From JAKJEP01 sp964580995 (GTDB lineage Bacteria; Planctomycetota; Phycisphaerae; Sedimentisphaerales; SM23-30): 64,000 nucleotides of DNA. The stretch is taken from contig CAZOMV010000018.1 in NCBI GenBank assembly GCA_964580995.1, forward strand, positions 1 through 64,000, in the 5' to 3' direction. The translations under genes and the position numbers were made by a program. Below the pieces are notes generated by a model, which was not told where the DNA came from, made no database searches, and worked only from the letters and a program-made list of their open reading frames with translations. Below are positions 26,942 through 36,798 of this stretch, piece after piece; the first letter of the stretch is position 1, and each line of letters begins with the position of its first letter.

Positions 26942-27280
26942 ATGAGTGAACCGAGCGAACAAAATGTTGAACCGGATTCATCCCTACCCCAGGCAGAGGG
27001 ATGTGCCGGCTGCCCCGATTCGCACGGGTGCCGGGCGGCGTGGGGAGCACCGCGGCGCGGGCCTTTCAGTGCCGTGGGGCTTTTTTGGGCGAGCCTGATC
27101 GTTTTTCTGTGGCCGTTGTTTTTGGCGGTGGCTGTGGGATTGCTGGCGCGGCAATGTCTGGCGTTTGCCGATACGGTTTTGTGGGAAGCGGTATTTGCCG
27201 GGTGCGGATTGCTGGCGGGCGGTTTGACGGCGCGGGCGGTGCTGCCCTGGATTCAAAGGAGATTTCCCGCCCATTCCTAA
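26942..27280 (+). CDS. Small cysteine-motif membrane protein (RseC-like?)
   Basis: The 112 residues start with an acidic segment, then a cluster CAGCPDSHGC (C-x2-C-x5-C) before two hydrophobic helices (about 43-66 and 76-98). The layout of an N-terminal cysteine cluster plus two helices recalls SoxR-reducing RseC/MucC proteins, but I cannot confirm this. It lies 3 bases after the TPR-like gene and 30 bases before ubiX, so it belongs to the same operon. Confidence 0.5.
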   Translation: MSEPSEQNVEPDSSLPQAEGCAGCPDSHGCRAAWGAPRRGPFSAVGLFWASLIVFLWPLFLAVAVGLLARQCLAFADTVLWEAVFAGCGLLAGGLTARAVLPWIQRRFPAHS

Positions 27281-27310
27281 GAGCGGTTATTTCGATATGA
27301 GCAATTGGTT

Positions 27311-27898
27311 ATGAATGAAAAACCACGGACTATCATTGTCGGGATCAGCGGGGCCAGCGGGGTGATTTATGCCCGGCGGCTGCTGGACCTGCTGGAGAAG
27401 GCCGGCTGTAAAATTCATGTAATCATTACCCCGGTGGCGGAACAATTGCTGGTTGAGGAGATGGGGATTACGGAGCGGACTGTTACTATCCTGCTGGGCC
27501 GGGAGAGCGAGAAACTTACCTTTCACAACCACAAGGATCTGTTCAGTCCGCTGGCCAGCGGCTCCTATCCGGTTGATGCGATGGTGGTTTGTCCCTGCTC
27601 CTCGCATAGTGTGGCGGCGATTGCCGCGGGATTGGCGGATACGCTGCTGCTGCGGGCGGCGTATGTCAGTCTGAAGCAAAGACGCCCCCTGATTCTGGTG
27701 CACCGGGAGGCGCCGCTGACGGCGATGGATCTGGAAAACATGCTGAAGATCACGCAAGCGGGGGGTATTATCTGTCCTGCGTCACCGGCATTTTACATGG
27801 CGCCGGAAACGATTCTCGATCTGGTGGATTCGGTGGTGGGGCGGGTGCTCGATTTACTGCACATCGAGCATGATCTGCCGATTCGCTGGAGCCTGTAA
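27311..27898 (+). CDS. ubiX: Flavin prenyltransferase UbiX
   Basis: UbiX joins dimethylallyl phosphate to FMN to make the prenylated flavin needed by UbiD decarboxylases. Motifs are GISGASGVIYARRLLDLL near the N-terminus, MVVCPCSSHSVAAIAAGLADTL in the middle and LVHREAPLTAMDLENML. It has 196 residues from ATG 27311 (an in-frame ATG lies 6 bases upstream). No ubiD is in this window. Its place after prenyl-diphosphate genes fits supply of the prenyl donor. Confidence 0.9.
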   Translation: MNEKPRTIIVGISGASGVIYARRLLDLLEKAGCKIHVIITPVAEQLLVEEMGITERTVTILLGRESEKLTFHNHKDLFSPLASGSYPVDAMVVCPCSSHSVAAIAAGLADTLLLRAAYVSLKQRRPLILVHREAPLTAMDLENMLKITQAGGIICPASPAFYMAPETILDLVDSVVGRVLDLLHIEHDLPIRWSL

Positions 27899-27905
27899 AT
27901 TCCGG

Positions 27906-28715
27906 CTATTTTGCATTATTTTGCAGGGGGATCAGGTCAAACTGGCGGAAGAAGACTTCCGCACCCTCGGATTGAATCTGGATTTTTCCTTTACGCGGCT
28001 GGACGTCTAGGCAGCGGTTGACCAGTACGCCGTTCAATAGAACGGTGATGGTTTGGCCGTCGGCGATGCATTCGTAGCGATTCCACTGGCCGAGCGGTTT
28101 TTCGAGGTCCTGCGGGCCGCGGAATCCTTTGACATCCTTCCAGCCGGGATCGCGGCCCCACCAGTCGATGCGGCCGCCGTGAATGGTAGTGGGTGTACCT
28201 TGTTCGTTAAAGATGTGGCCGTCTGGGCCGACGGGGCTGGTCAGCATAAATTCTTTGCGGCCGTCTCCCACGACGATAAAGTCGCCGGTGCCGCCCTCGA
28301 TCATCTGCAGTTCGATGCCGAACATCCACACGCCGCCGAAGGCACCATCATCCCCCTGGGAGTGAATGACCAGACCGCTGTCACGGGCACTTTCCACGCG
28401 CGGGGGGAAGGTTTTTTCGCCCCATTTGAACTCGGCGATCAAATGGTAATTTTCAAAATTATCGCGTGTCACCAGTCCGCCGAATTCCTCACCGGAAATC
28501 CGAATCATGCCGTCCTGCACGGTGCAGACGTTTTGGGGGTCCACATCACGACCGCGACCTTGCAGGAACGTATAAAAACTGCTCAGGTCTTTGCCATTGA
28601 AAAGGTGGATGACCCGATCGGATGGGGAAGACTGATTTTGGTGGCAACCACCCAAGGCGAGCAAGAGTGCCAGGACCGTGAGAGGCATGGAAAAAATTGA
28701 TTTTGAATGATTCAT
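27906..28715 (-). CDS. DUF1080 lipoprotein (3-keto-disaccharide hydrolase family)
   Basis: The product is an exported lipoprotein with a concanavalin-like DUF1080 domain, a family now linked to hydrolysis of 3-keto-glycosides. ATG 28715 (MNHSKS) has GGAG upstream and gives a signal peptide with lipobox LLLALGGC. Family pattern follows: LFNGKDLSSFYTFLQ, GMIRISGEEFGGLVTRDNFENYHL and DSGLVIHSQGDDG. It has 269 residues. It lies convergent to ubiX and divergent from the SSS symporter gene at 28895, suggesting joint use of a sugar (inference). Confidence 0.85.
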   Translation of the reverse strand: MNHSKSIFSMPLTVLALLLALGGCHQNQSSPSDRVIHLFNGKDLSSFYTFLQGRGRDVDPQNVCTVQDGMIRISGEEFGGLVTRDNFENYHLIAEFKWGEKTFPPRVESARDSGLVIHSQGDDGAFGGVWMFGIELQMIEGGTGDFIVVGDGRKEFMLTSPVGPDGHIFNEQGTPTTIHGGRIDWWGRDPGWKDVKGFRGPQDLEKPLGQWNRYECIADGQTITVLLNGVLVNRCLDVQPRKGKIQIQSEGAEVFFRQFDLIPLQNNAK

Positions 28716-28894
28716 AATCTGTTTATCTCCAAAAAGATGGCTACACGACATCATCTGACGATTGTGCTTCATTATAACTTTTCATGATGAAAATACCAGG
28801 GTTTATAGGGAAAAAATAATTTTTATACTTTGTTTTTCCGGTAATTCTGATAAGTTAAAGGCCTAAAATTACTTCAAAATCGGGAAAGTGATTG

Positions 28895-30394
28895 ATGAAA
28901 GCTCTGAATACGTTCGATATCGTAATAATTGTGGTATATCTATTTCTTTTTCCTTGTCTGGGGTACTGGATCGGCAAGAAACAAAAGACCAGTGAGGATT
29001 ACTTCCTGGGCGGTCGCAAGCTGCGATGGTGGATGGTCGGTATTTCGATGGTGGTCACGGATATCGGGGCCCTGGAACTGGTGGGGGTGGCGGGCAGCGC
29101 CTATGGCATGGGGCTGGCCATGGCCAATTTCGACTGGATCGGCTGTGTCCCGGCGATGGTGCTGGCGGCTTTTCTGTTTATCCCTCTGTATTGGAAAGCA
29201 GGGGTATATACCATCCCGGAATATCTCGGCCGGCGTTATAACGATGTGGTACGAACCCTGATTGCGATTTTATGGGGTTTATTTCTGGTGGCGAATCTGG
29301 GCATTTTTTTGTGGAGTGCAGCGACCGTGCTGGAGGTGATGCTGGGCTGGCCGAAATTGGTCTCGATACTGATTACCGCCTCGGTGGTCGGTTTATACAC
29401 CTTTTTCGGCGGTCTGGAAGCCGTGGTTTTTGCGGATATGATTCAGTATGCCAACCTGATGATGGGGAGTATTATTATTCTGGTGGTTGGTTTAATCAAG
29501 GTGGGGGGTATCGATGGCCTGGTGGAGACGGTGCAGGCCGTCGGCGGGCCGGAACGCAAAGATTTCTTTCACCTGCTGCTGCCCGCCGGTACCACCCATC
29601 CCATGTCCTGGCCGGCGGTTTTTTTCGGATTGGCGCTGGTGTTGTCCCCGGCGTATTGGGTTGGCAATCAGGCGATTGTCCAGCGGAACCTGGGGACAGG
29701 AAATGCCCGGGATGCCAAAAAATCGGTGCTGTTCGGTGCGGCGCTGAAACTGACGATTCCCATTTTGATTGTCGTTCCGGGTATGGTCGGCTTTGCCCTG
29801 TATCCGGACCTTCCGGAACAGGACAAGATTTATCCCTATATGCTGCAGAATATGCTGCCGCCCGGTTTGCTGGGACTGGTGTTTGCGGGATTCCTCGTGG
29901 TGGTGATGAGCGGCGCGGATGCGTATCTCAATTCCGCCTCCACTTTGTGGACGATGGATGTATATAAGAAATACATCCGCAAAGACGCCGACCAGCGTCA
30001 TCTGTATCATGTGGGTCGGATTCTGACGGCGGTTTTTATCGTACTGGCAGTCCTGCTGGCGCCCCTTACCGCTAAATTTGAGGGGGTATTCAGTGCTATG
30101 CAGACGCTTTTGTCCCTGTTTCAGGGGCCGACTTTTGCCATCCTGCTGCTGGGGATGATCTGGAAAGGGGCTAACAGCTACGGCGCAATCGCCGGGCTGG
30201 TGGCCGGGCTGATTACCAGTTCCACGTTATTCTGGGTCAAAGATGGAATTTTCCAGGCAGCCAATCCGTTTCTGTTTATTGCCTGGTGGTCGTTCGTGGC
30301 AGGAGTGGTTGTAACGATTGCGGTCAGCCTGTTTACGCCGAGCCGTCCTGAGAAAGAGCTGGCCAGCCTAACCTGGTCATCGAAAGGATCATGA
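28895..30394 (+). CDS. Sodium:solute symporter (SSS family)
   Basis: A polytopic inner-membrane symporter with about 13 to 14 helices. Family landmarks are SEDYFLGGRKLRWWMVG, ISMVVTDIGALELVG, YTIPEYLGRRYN and NQAIVQRNL. It has 499 residues from ATG 28895. SSS members next to sugar hydrolases commonly carry monosaccharides; the substrate is not readable. It is followed by a small membrane protein 1 base after the stop and faces the DUF1080 gene. Confidence 0.88.
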   Translation: MKALNTFDIVIIVVYLFLFPCLGYWIGKKQKTSEDYFLGGRKLRWWMVGISMVVTDIGALELVGVAGSAYGMGLAMANFDWIGCVPAMVLAAFLFIPLYWKAGVYTIPEYLGRRYNDVVRTLIAILWGLFLVANLGIFLWSAATVLEVMLGWPKLVSILITASVVGLYTFFGGLEAVVFADMIQYANLMMGSIIILVVGLIKVGGIDGLVETVQAVGGPERKDFFHLLLPAGTTHPMSWPAVFFGLALVLSPAYWVGNQAIVQRNLGTGNARDAKKSVLFGAALKLTIPILIVVPGMVGFALYPDLPEQDKIYPYMLQNMLPPGLLGLVFAGFLVVVMSGADAYLNSASTLWTMDVYKKYIRKDADQRHLYHVGRILTAVFIVLAVLLAPLTAKFEGVFSAMQTLLSLFQGPTFAILLLGMIWKGANSYGAIAGLVAGLITSSTLFWVKDGIFQAANPFLFIAWWSFVAGVVVTIAVSLFTPSRPEKELASLTWSSKGS

Positions 30395-30395
30395 C

Positions 30396-30716
30396 ATGAT
30401 GCGGATACTATCGGAAGTTCTGACACCCATCATCGACGCCGGCGGATTTTTATCGACGGTACGAGAGGCCCTGATTGGTGCTCTGAAGCCAGTCGCGAGT
30501 TGGTTTTATCAGCTTACCGCCAGTGTGCCGCTAAAGGTGGTGTTGTTGCTATTTGTCGTTACCCTCTTAACGCTGGCGGCATGGGTAATCAGCCTGAAAT
30601 CAGAAAAGCCGGATCCGGCACAAGGTTCGGGCGGAGGGAGGATTTTTTCCGATTTGCGATTGTGGGCGGTGCTGATCCTGCTCATTCAGACGGCCATTTA
30701 TATCGTTTTAGGCTGA
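30396..30716 (+). CDS. Small membrane protein downstream of the SSS symporter
   Basis: The 106-residue protein has two clear hydrophobic helices (about 45-67 and 86-105) and is not one I recognise. AAGGA lies 7 nt before the ATG, inside the end of the symporter gene. Small helical partners of SSS transporters are known elsewhere, so a subunit role is possible but unproven. Confidence 0.55.
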   Translation: MMRILSEVLTPIIDAGGFLSTVREALIGALKPVASWFYQLTASVPLKVVLLLFVVTLLTLAAWVISLKSEKPDPAQGSGGGRIFSDLRLWAVLILLIQTAIYIVLG

Positions 30717-30773
30717 TCGAAGCCCTATAACCGGCCCAATCGGCAATCACAGACTATTCTCCGCGCAAGCAGG

Positions 30774-32156
30774 CTAACGCGGTTGGTTTTTAAAGCCGTG
30801 GATTTCCGGGCCGAAATAGCAGAGTGGTTCGGGGAGGTAGTCGGGATTGTTTTTGGTTATTTTCTGGCAGCGTAAATTGTCGAAAATGTGGAACAATATG
30901 TAGGGTTTCATTTCCAGGGTGGGCATCGTGCAGGTGGGGATAAATTCAAAAAGTACGGAGGAGTCGTATTCTTTGCCGTCGGCGAGGGTTTTATAGTTTC
31001 CGGTCAGGCCGGTGTTGCCGGTGATGCTGACATGGTTGGGGATTTCGAAAAATTTGATGAGGGGGACATTGCGGGCGTAAAGCCAGTTGTCGCGGAGAAC
31101 GATGTAGTTTTTATCATTTTCCAGTTCATGGGTTTTTTCGGGATTGGTCCAGGGCAGCAGGAATTTGGTGTAATTATAGATCAGGGATATTTGTTCGCCA
31201 TCCAGAGCGTGGTTGTGGTTGACCGATTCGTTGCCGAAGCGGCTGCCGGCGATGTCCAGGAACCAGCCGTAATGGTCGATCCATCGCATATTTTTAAAAT
31301 TACCTCCTGCTTCCGACTGGGGTGTAAAGGTGCAGTCCCGAATCCGCAGGCCGTCCATGTTGACGATATACGGCAGGTCGGATTCCATGCTGGGGCAGAA
31401 CCAGGATTGCTCCAGGGTGCATTCATCAAAAACCAGGTAATCGCTCATCTGGCGAACGTTGTAAAAGACCGTGCCGATGACGCGGAATGTGCCGGGGGCG
31501 GTATGCTGGCCGGGGCGGGTACGGATGGCCACGCCGAAGCCTTTGAAGTAGCAGTTTTCGATCAGGATGTCCCCGCCATCATCCGTTTCGCCCCAGGCTG
31601 ATTCTTCGTTGGGTTCCGCCTTGACGATAGACCAGTTGGGTTTTTCGCCGGGCTGGGCGCTGTTCTCCGACGGTTTCCATTTTTTCGGTTCACCGGTGGA
31701 GTAAATGATCAGAGGTGGGGTATTGTTCCGGGGGCCGGCAAACTCGATTTCGCGGAAGCGGGCCAGCCGGTGGGAAAAGCGGATGAAGCCGCTGGGACCG
31801 CATTCAAAGATGGAACGGCCTTCCGATTCGAACAGGAACTGATGCCCCATATCCACCGGTTCCGGCACATCGCGAAAATCATGGACGCGGGCGGCGAACA
31901 GGATTTTGATGGCGGTGTAGCGGTTATTCGGTTGCGGCCAGCTTCCCATCTGGGAATATTTGACGCCGATGGTTTGCAGTTTGGAACGGAGCAGATCGGG
32001 CAGTTGCTGCAATTTTTCCGTGTCGGTTTTGCCGGGCAGAGCATCGAAATAGATGACGCTGGAGTTGGCATTTTCCGGCTGCGCCAAGGCCCCCTGATGA
32101 AAGGATATAGCGCCAAAAACAAAAAGAACCATAGAAAGTGTTTTTGCATGCGTCAT
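30774..32156 (-). CDS. Secreted beta-helix-like protein, unknown function
   Basis: ATG 32156 starts a signal peptide of about 24 residues (ends ALAQPEN). The frame stays open upstream to 32507, but that part overlaps the preceding gene and is rich in Pro/Arg, so I exclude it. The mature part has repeated short strand patterns (ILIENCYFKGFGVAIRT, GLRIRDCTFTP, YIVLRDNWLYARNVPLI, VSITGNTGLTG) that fit a right-handed parallel beta-helix, as in polysaccharide lyases and related proteins. No catalytic set can be named. It lies 32 bases after the 32189 gene in the same direction. Confidence 0.65.
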   Translation of the reverse strand: MTHAKTLSMVLFVFGAISFHQGALAQPENANSSVIYFDALPGKTDTEKLQQLPDLLRSKLQTIGVKYSQMGSWPQPNNRYTAIKILFAARVHDFRDVPEPVDMGHQFLFESEGRSIFECGPSGFIRFSHRLARFREIEFAGPRNNTPPLIIYSTGEPKKWKPSENSAQPGEKPNWSIVKAEPNEESAWGETDDGGDILIENCYFKGFGVAIRTRPGQHTAPGTFRVIGTVFYNVRQMSDYLVFDECTLEQSWFCPSMESDLPYIVNMDGLRIRDCTFTPQSEAGGNFKNMRWIDHYGWFLDIAGSRFGNESVNHNHALDGEQISLIYNYTKFLLPWTNPEKTHELENDKNYIVLRDNWLYARNVPLIKFFEIPNHVSITGNTGLTGNYKTLADGKEYDSSVLFEFIPTCTMPTLEMKPYILFHIFDNLRCQKITKNNPDYLPEPLCYFGPEIHGFKNQPR

Positions 32157-32188
32157 TTCGGTTGCCTTTCCTGTGGCTCTATCCATGA

Positions 32189-34285
32189 TTATGGTTCGGT
32201 GACGAGCAGGCGGATTTGCCAGGGATCGACGGAGGGGATGACGAATTTTCGGTAGGGGCCGTCGGCTTCGTCGGAGCGGAGGGTGGTCTGGTTGCAGTTC
32301 ATATCGTAGAGCTTGAGAATCTTGCTGTCCGTGCGGAGCATGAGGATCACATTTTCCGCCGGATCGAAGGAGGCGTTGGTCAAGGCCAGGGCGATTTGGT
32401 CGCTGGGCCGGGGCTGGCGGATCCAGAGGTTGATTTTGTGGAAGGAAGCGATGTAGCCGGGCAGGGTGTCCCTGGAGAGCCAGCGCATGACGGATTTCAA
32501 CTGCCAACTGCGGGAGAGGTTCTGCAGGAAAGTCCAGGGGTAATAGCCCTGCACGCAGATGCGGCCGCCGAGTTTGTTTTCAAAGACACCCAGACAACAG
32601 TCATGGACCGGCTCGAAGGAGTAGTCCAGCAGACGGGCCAGGCTTTGGGCCTGGGGGTCGGTTTTTTCCAGCAGCCAGGCAGGGTAGAGCCACCAGACGA
32701 AGGACTGGCGGTTGTCGCAGCGGCGGCCGGCGAATTCGCCGTTGAGCGGATGGGGGAGGAACTCGGTCATCCGGTCCACGCTGTCGGTGCGGATGGTTTT
32801 GAAGCCGGTGAGTTCGCCGAAGCCCCGTTCGTTGAGCAGGTCGAGGGTCGGGCCATCCATATACACCCCTCTGGAAAGGATGTCTCGTATTTCTTCATCA
32901 CTCAAGGCCAGCACGACGGTACGGGTCAGGGCGAACACCTGGGCGCATTTTCCGTCGTAGGCGCTGGGGAGGCCGCCGTCGAACATTTCATCATCGGGGA
33001 AAAAACCGCCGCCGTTGAACCAGCTTCCGCCGTCGAGGGAGAGGGCGGCGAAGCTGTCCTTGTTCCAATACATGTTCACGCCGGGCAGTTTGGAGCGGCC
33101 GAGATTTTTGGCCATCAGGTTGAGGAAGGGGCGAATCTGGTGGAGCCGGGCGATCAGCGGCTCGAACTCATCCAGCGGTTCGTCGTACTGGCCGAGCACG
33201 TTGAAGGCGGCTCCCGTGCAGCCGGCGGCGATATGCTCGGCGGCTTCCAGGGCGACGATGTTGGCGGCCTTTTTCAGCCGCTGGTAGGGGAAGTTTTCGA
33301 TCTCCGATTGAATTTCGATGACATGGTCGGGCAGTATTGAAACCTGCCGGCCGATGGCGTGCGATTTATCGACCAGACCGCCGGTGCTGGAATCCTCGTA
33401 ATAGCCGCCACCCGGCCGCCACATGACGGGGGCGTGGGTTTTCCCGGACAGGGTGTCCGCCCAGCGGTCGAAATCGTAACCCTCCCAGAAGCGATCGCCG
33501 GTCATGAAGCCCAAAGGCAAGTCCGGATTTCGCTCGTGTACATAATTGCCGATGGCGGCAAACAAGTCGTTGATGGTATCGCGGTTGTGCTGGAGCCATT
33601 TTTGGCGAAAGGCGAGTTTTTCGGCGAGAGTGCCCTGATCGGCGGCGTTGCGAATTTCCTCGCGGGTCCATTTCCGGCCGGTTTCCTTTTCGAAACGGGC
33701 CAGGCAATTCTCGCAGAAGCAGGTCAGATTTACCGGCATATGGCCGGCCAGCCGGATGTCATCGTCCAGCCAGATATAATCGGGATTGGCATCCAGCATG
33801 AGCTGGAAGCGCCAGAGCATCTGTTTGATTAAGTCCGGATCGTTGGGGCAGAGCGAACCTTGCGAAGTGCTGCCGTTGATATCGGTGACCTGGGTATAGG
33901 TCGCCGGATCGACAATGCTGTTGGGCAGGTTTTCGTTGTGGTGGCCCATGATGCATAGGATGTTGTAGCCGCTGCGGTAACCGCGGGCCTTGGCTGCTGC
34001 GATCCGCTGGGCGAACAGCTTGACGCGGCTCTCAAAGAGTTCCGGTTTCTGGACGGAGTGGCTGTAGGTGGTGAACAGGGTGACTTCATCGGTCACGCCG
34101 GGATACTTGTCGAAAAGGTCCAGCAGTTCGGTGAACCGGGATTCGGAGACGGATTGGCCCATGCCGATCCGGAAGGAGATAAAAGCCTTGTTGATTTCAG
34201 CCGGTTTTTCCGCGGCGGCTAACGGACCCATGAAAATGGCGAGGGACAGAAATATCGGTAATTGGAAAGGTTTGATTCTGCTCAT
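32189..34285 (-). CDS. Secreted TIM-barrel glycoside-hydrolase-like protein
   Basis: The 698-residue protein has a signal peptide (about 1-25, ends PLAAAE). The N-terminal half has a barrel pattern: AFISFRIGMGQSVSES, YIWLDDDIRLAGHMP, then a CFCENCLARFEKETGRKWT motif often seen in GH42-like and related families, and LPLGFMTGDRFWEGYDF. The C-terminal part has beta-rich segments consistent with accessory domains. I cannot assign a family or the catalytic acids. It sits between GH1 and the beta-helix protein genes, so plant- or algal-glycan breakdown is a reasonable context inference. Confidence 0.65.
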   Translation of the reverse strand: MSRIKPFQLPIFLSLAIFMGPLAAAEKPAEINKAFISFRIGMGQSVSESRFTELLDLFDKYPGVTDEVTLFTTYSHSVQKPELFESRVKLFAQRIAAAKARGYRSGYNILCIMGHHNENLPNSIVDPATYTQVTDINGSTSQGSLCPNDPDLIKQMLWRFQLMLDANPDYIWLDDDIRLAGHMPVNLTCFCENCLARFEKETGRKWTREEIRNAADQGTLAEKLAFRQKWLQHNRDTINDLFAAIGNYVHERNPDLPLGFMTGDRFWEGYDFDRWADTLSGKTHAPVMWRPGGGYYEDSSTGGLVDKSHAIGRQVSILPDHVIEIQSEIENFPYQRLKKAANIVALEAAEHIAAGCTGAAFNVLGQYDEPLDEFEPLIARLHQIRPFLNLMAKNLGRSKLPGVNMYWNKDSFAALSLDGGSWFNGGGFFPDDEMFDGGLPSAYDGKCAQVFALTRTVVLALSDEEIRDILSRGVYMDGPTLDLLNERGFGELTGFKTIRTDSVDRMTEFLPHPLNGEFAGRRCDNRQSFVWWLYPAWLLEKTDPQAQSLARLLDYSFEPVHDCCLGVFENKLGGRICVQGYYPWTFLQNLSRSWQLKSVMRWLSRDTLPGYIASFHKINLWIRQPRPSDQIALALTNASFDPAENVILMLRTDSKILKLYDMNCNQTTLRSDEADGPYRKFVIPSVDPWQIRLLVTEP

Positions 34286-34453
34286 GGCTATTTCTCCTTA
34301 TGTGTTAAAGCAACTACAATTATGACATACTATATTTCTAGTCCAAGGGTTTCCATAGATGGAGGTAACATTATAATGGATAAACGTAACTTTCAATTCG
34401 AGAAAATATTTTTGTAGCGGGAAATTTCGGTTGCTTTGATGGTTACTGATTGG

Positions 34454-35818
34454 TTAGGTGTAAAGAGAATTGCCGTTGGAGGCGATCAGGTCGCGGTACC
34501 AGCAGGCGGAGTCCTTGAGCGTTCGTTTTTGGGTTTCATAATCGACGTGGATCAGGCCGAATCGTTGTTTATACCCCTCAGCCCATTCGAAGTTATCCAT
34601 GATGGACCAGTGGAAATAGCCCCGGACGGACACACCCTCGGTGATGGCCCGCTGGAGTTGGCGGAGGTAGCGCTGAGTGTAATCGATTCGCTGGGGATCG
34701 TGGACCCGGCCGTCGGCGGCGACCCAGTCGAGGTTGGCCATGCCGTTTTCGGTGATGAGGATGGGTTTGTGGTAACGCTCATAGAAGAATTTCGGACCCC
34801 AGTACAGGCCTTCGGGCGTGATGGGCCAGAGGAAGGAAGTGCGGGGATTACCGGGCGGAAAGGCCACCGGTTCGGGCCGTCCGTCCTGCCCCGCCCGTGT
34901 TATATGTCCCCAGTAATTATTGAAGCCGAAGAAGTCCAGCGGCTGAGAGATAATCCGCATATCGTCCGGCCCGATTTCCGGCAGGACGTACCGGAAACGC
35001 GTGCAGCCGTCGTCAGGATATTTCCCCCAAAAAATCGGGTCCATCCACCAGGCATTGTTGCCGCTCTCCTGGGCGAAATCGTGGGTGGCAAACATGGCCT
35101 CCCGGGCGGCGGCGATATCGGCCGGGGAATCGGTCTGCGGAATGTGGACGCCGCCCACCGGCGCAAAGCCGATTTGGCTTTTGCTTTTACTATGGGCACG
35201 GATGACCTGTACTGCTCGGCCATGTGCCAGCAGCGTGTTATGGCCAGCGCGGAGTACCTGGGCCAGGCCCAGCCGGTCGCCCGGGGCGTGGATGCCGGTA
35301 TAGTGGCCCAGCCCGATGAAGCACTGCGGTTCATTGAGGGTCATCCAGTTCTGGACCCGGTCGGAGAGTTTGTCAATAATGACTTTCGTGTAGTCGGCGA
35401 ACCAGCCGGAGCTGTCCGGATTGAGCCAGCCGCCGCGGCAGTACAGTTCATAGGGGTAGTCCCAGTGAAAGAGTGTGACAAAGGGAGTGATGCTACTGGC
35501 CAGCAGCTCGTCAATAAGTCGGTCGTAGAATTCCAGCCCCTTCGGGTTAACCGGGCCGGTCCCGGCGGGGATGACACGCGGCCAGGAGATCGACAGACGG
35601 TACGCTTTCAGGCCGATCTTATTCATCAGGCGGACATCTTCCGGGTACCGGTGGTAATGGTCGCAGGCCACCTCCCCGGTGTGTCCCTGCCAGATGGCGC
35701 CGGGCTTGCGGCAGAGCATGTCCCAGACGGAGGGGCCCTTACCGTCTTCGAATGCCGCTCCCTCAATCTGATACGAAGCGGCAGCGGCACCCCAGATGAA
35801 GTTATCGGGAAAACTCAT
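34454..35818 (-). CDS. GH1 beta-glucosidase
   Basis: The product is a retaining GH1 enzyme for beta-glucosides or related sugars. The start FIWGAAAASYQIEGAAFEDG is the family N-terminal signature. Acid/base E163 is in TLNEP and nucleophile E357 in ITENG, both intact. It has 454 residues with no signal peptide, so it acts in the cytoplasm on imported sugars, which fits an SSS transporter nearby. It starts 15 bases after the NIPSNAP gene stop and is probably co-transcribed with it. Confidence 0.93.
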   Translation of the reverse strand: MSFPDNFIWGAAAASYQIEGAAFEDGKGPSVWDMLCRKPGAIWQGHTGEVACDHYHRYPEDVRLMNKIGLKAYRLSISWPRVIPAGTGPVNPKGLEFYDRLIDELLASSITPFVTLFHWDYPYELYCRGGWLNPDSSGWFADYTKVIIDKLSDRVQNWMTLNEPQCFIGLGHYTGIHAPGDRLGLAQVLRAGHNTLLAHGRAVQVIRAHSKSKSQIGFAPVGGVHIPQTDSPADIAAAREAMFATHDFAQESGNNAWWMDPIFWGKYPDDGCTRFRYVLPEIGPDDMRIISQPLDFFGFNNYWGHITRAGQDGRPEPVAFPPGNPRTSFLWPITPEGLYWGPKFFYERYHKPILITENGMANLDWVAADGRVHDPQRIDYTQRYLRQLQRAITEGVSVRGYFHWSIMDNFEWAEGYKQRFGLIHVDYETQKRTLKDSACWYRDLIASNGNSLYT

Positions 35819-35833
35819 TGGATGAAATCTTTC

Positions 35834-36613
35834 CTACATCTGGGAAGAAGAGGCTGGACGCAATATCAGGTTGGTAATGTTGGAAACGGTGTCCTTGTAA
35901 TAAGGGTCGCCGCTGATTTTTTTCCATTCGGGGTGGTTGACGAAGGTGTCCCAGGCGGTCTTTTGGGTATCGAGATCGTCAAAGCCGACCATATAGGTAA
36001 GGTTTGGCATTTTACTGCCGATTATGGATTCGCCAAAGAAGACCGGGTTCAGGCCGGTGGTGCGAAATAGGGCGATCTCGCCGCCTTCGTTGAACATTTC
36101 AATTTTTCGCTTGGCCATAATGGTGTTGTGGCTTTCGTAAATTCGTAACTGGAAGATGCGGGTGTCCTTTTTCGAGGGAACTTCGACTTTTGGACACTGA
36201 TCGAAGGCCAGCAGCAGGGAACTTTCCATGCGTTTGTAAACGGGATTGTCTTTGGAGCAATTCAGAACGGCAGCACCCTCCTGCTGATATTGCGGGTCGG
36301 CCAGCATTTTGGTATTGGCGGTAATCACCGATTCGAGGGAGTTGTGAGGCAGAAGAACCCAAAGTTTGAAATTCTCGTTTTCCGCCATTTTGAAAACGCC
36401 GATCGGCTGGATGCCCAGGCGGTTCAGAGCGGGAATAGCGGCGTTGGCTAGAAATGTATCGAAAACTTTTTGCTGGTCTTCAGTAGCCAGTTCGTAGTTG
36501 CGCAGTTCGAGATATTGTTTGGGAACGGCAGGCATATCAGCAGCGGTTACCATTTGGTGCAAAGGGGCGGCAGCCGCCAGACAAGAGGCCGCTAAAAATT
36601 CTCTTCGTTTCAT
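35834..36613 (-). CDS. NIPSNAP family protein with twin-arginine-like leader
   Basis: ATG 36613 starts MKRREFLAASCLAAAAPL, a leader with RR as in Tat substrates. Two dimeric alpha-beta-barrel (NIPSNAP) repeats follow, one from about residue 30 (YLELRNYELAT) and one from about 150 (FQLRIYESHN). It has 259 residues. The biochemical role of exported NIPSNAP proteins in planctomycetes is not known. It is the first gene of an operon with GH1. Confidence 0.8.
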   Translation of the reverse strand: MKRREFLAASCLAAAAPLHQMVTAADMPAVPKQYLELRNYELATEDQQKVFDTFLANAAIPALNRLGIQPIGVFKMAENENFKLWVLLPHNSLESVITANTKMLADPQYQQEGAAVLNCSKDNPVYKRMESSLLLAFDQCPKVEVPSKKDTRIFQLRIYESHNTIMAKRKIEMFNEGGEIALFRTTGLNPVFFGESIIGSKMPNLTYMVGFDDLDTQKTAWDTFVNHPEWKKISGDPYYKDTVSNITNLILRPASSSQM

Positions 36614-36697
36614 GATGGGTACTCCTACACATATACGTCGCCTAAGAAAATGACATTTTTTCATCCCTTTTTGACAGCAGCCCGTAGAAAGGAGACC

Positions 36698-36771
36698 GCA
36701 GGGGAGCGAATTATCTGTTTTGCGGGGTTATTTCCTTTTTCACCTGCACACCTGTTCCACTGCTCCCCTGC
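36698..36771. repeat. Inverted repeat with an 8-bp-period tandem array
   Basis: GCAGGGGAGC (36698-36707) and GCTCCCCTGC (36762-36771) form a perfect 10-bp inverted repeat. Read on the minus strand, the right half is part of an 8-bp-period array (GAGCAGGG, GAGCAGTG, GAACAGGT, GTGCAGGT). A similar array lies at 42162-42201 on the + strand. Confidence 0.5.
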
Positions 36772-36798
36772 TCTATTTTTGCTCCTCTAGGGCAAAAA

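Noticed and set aside
32157..32507. N-terminal extension of the beta-helix-like protein
   Set aside because: It overlaps the preceding gene, is Pro/Arg-rich, and lies before a clean signal peptide starting at 32156.
34436..36070. A 544-residue open frame on the + strand
   Set aside because: Shadow of GH1 and NIPSNAP on the minus strand.
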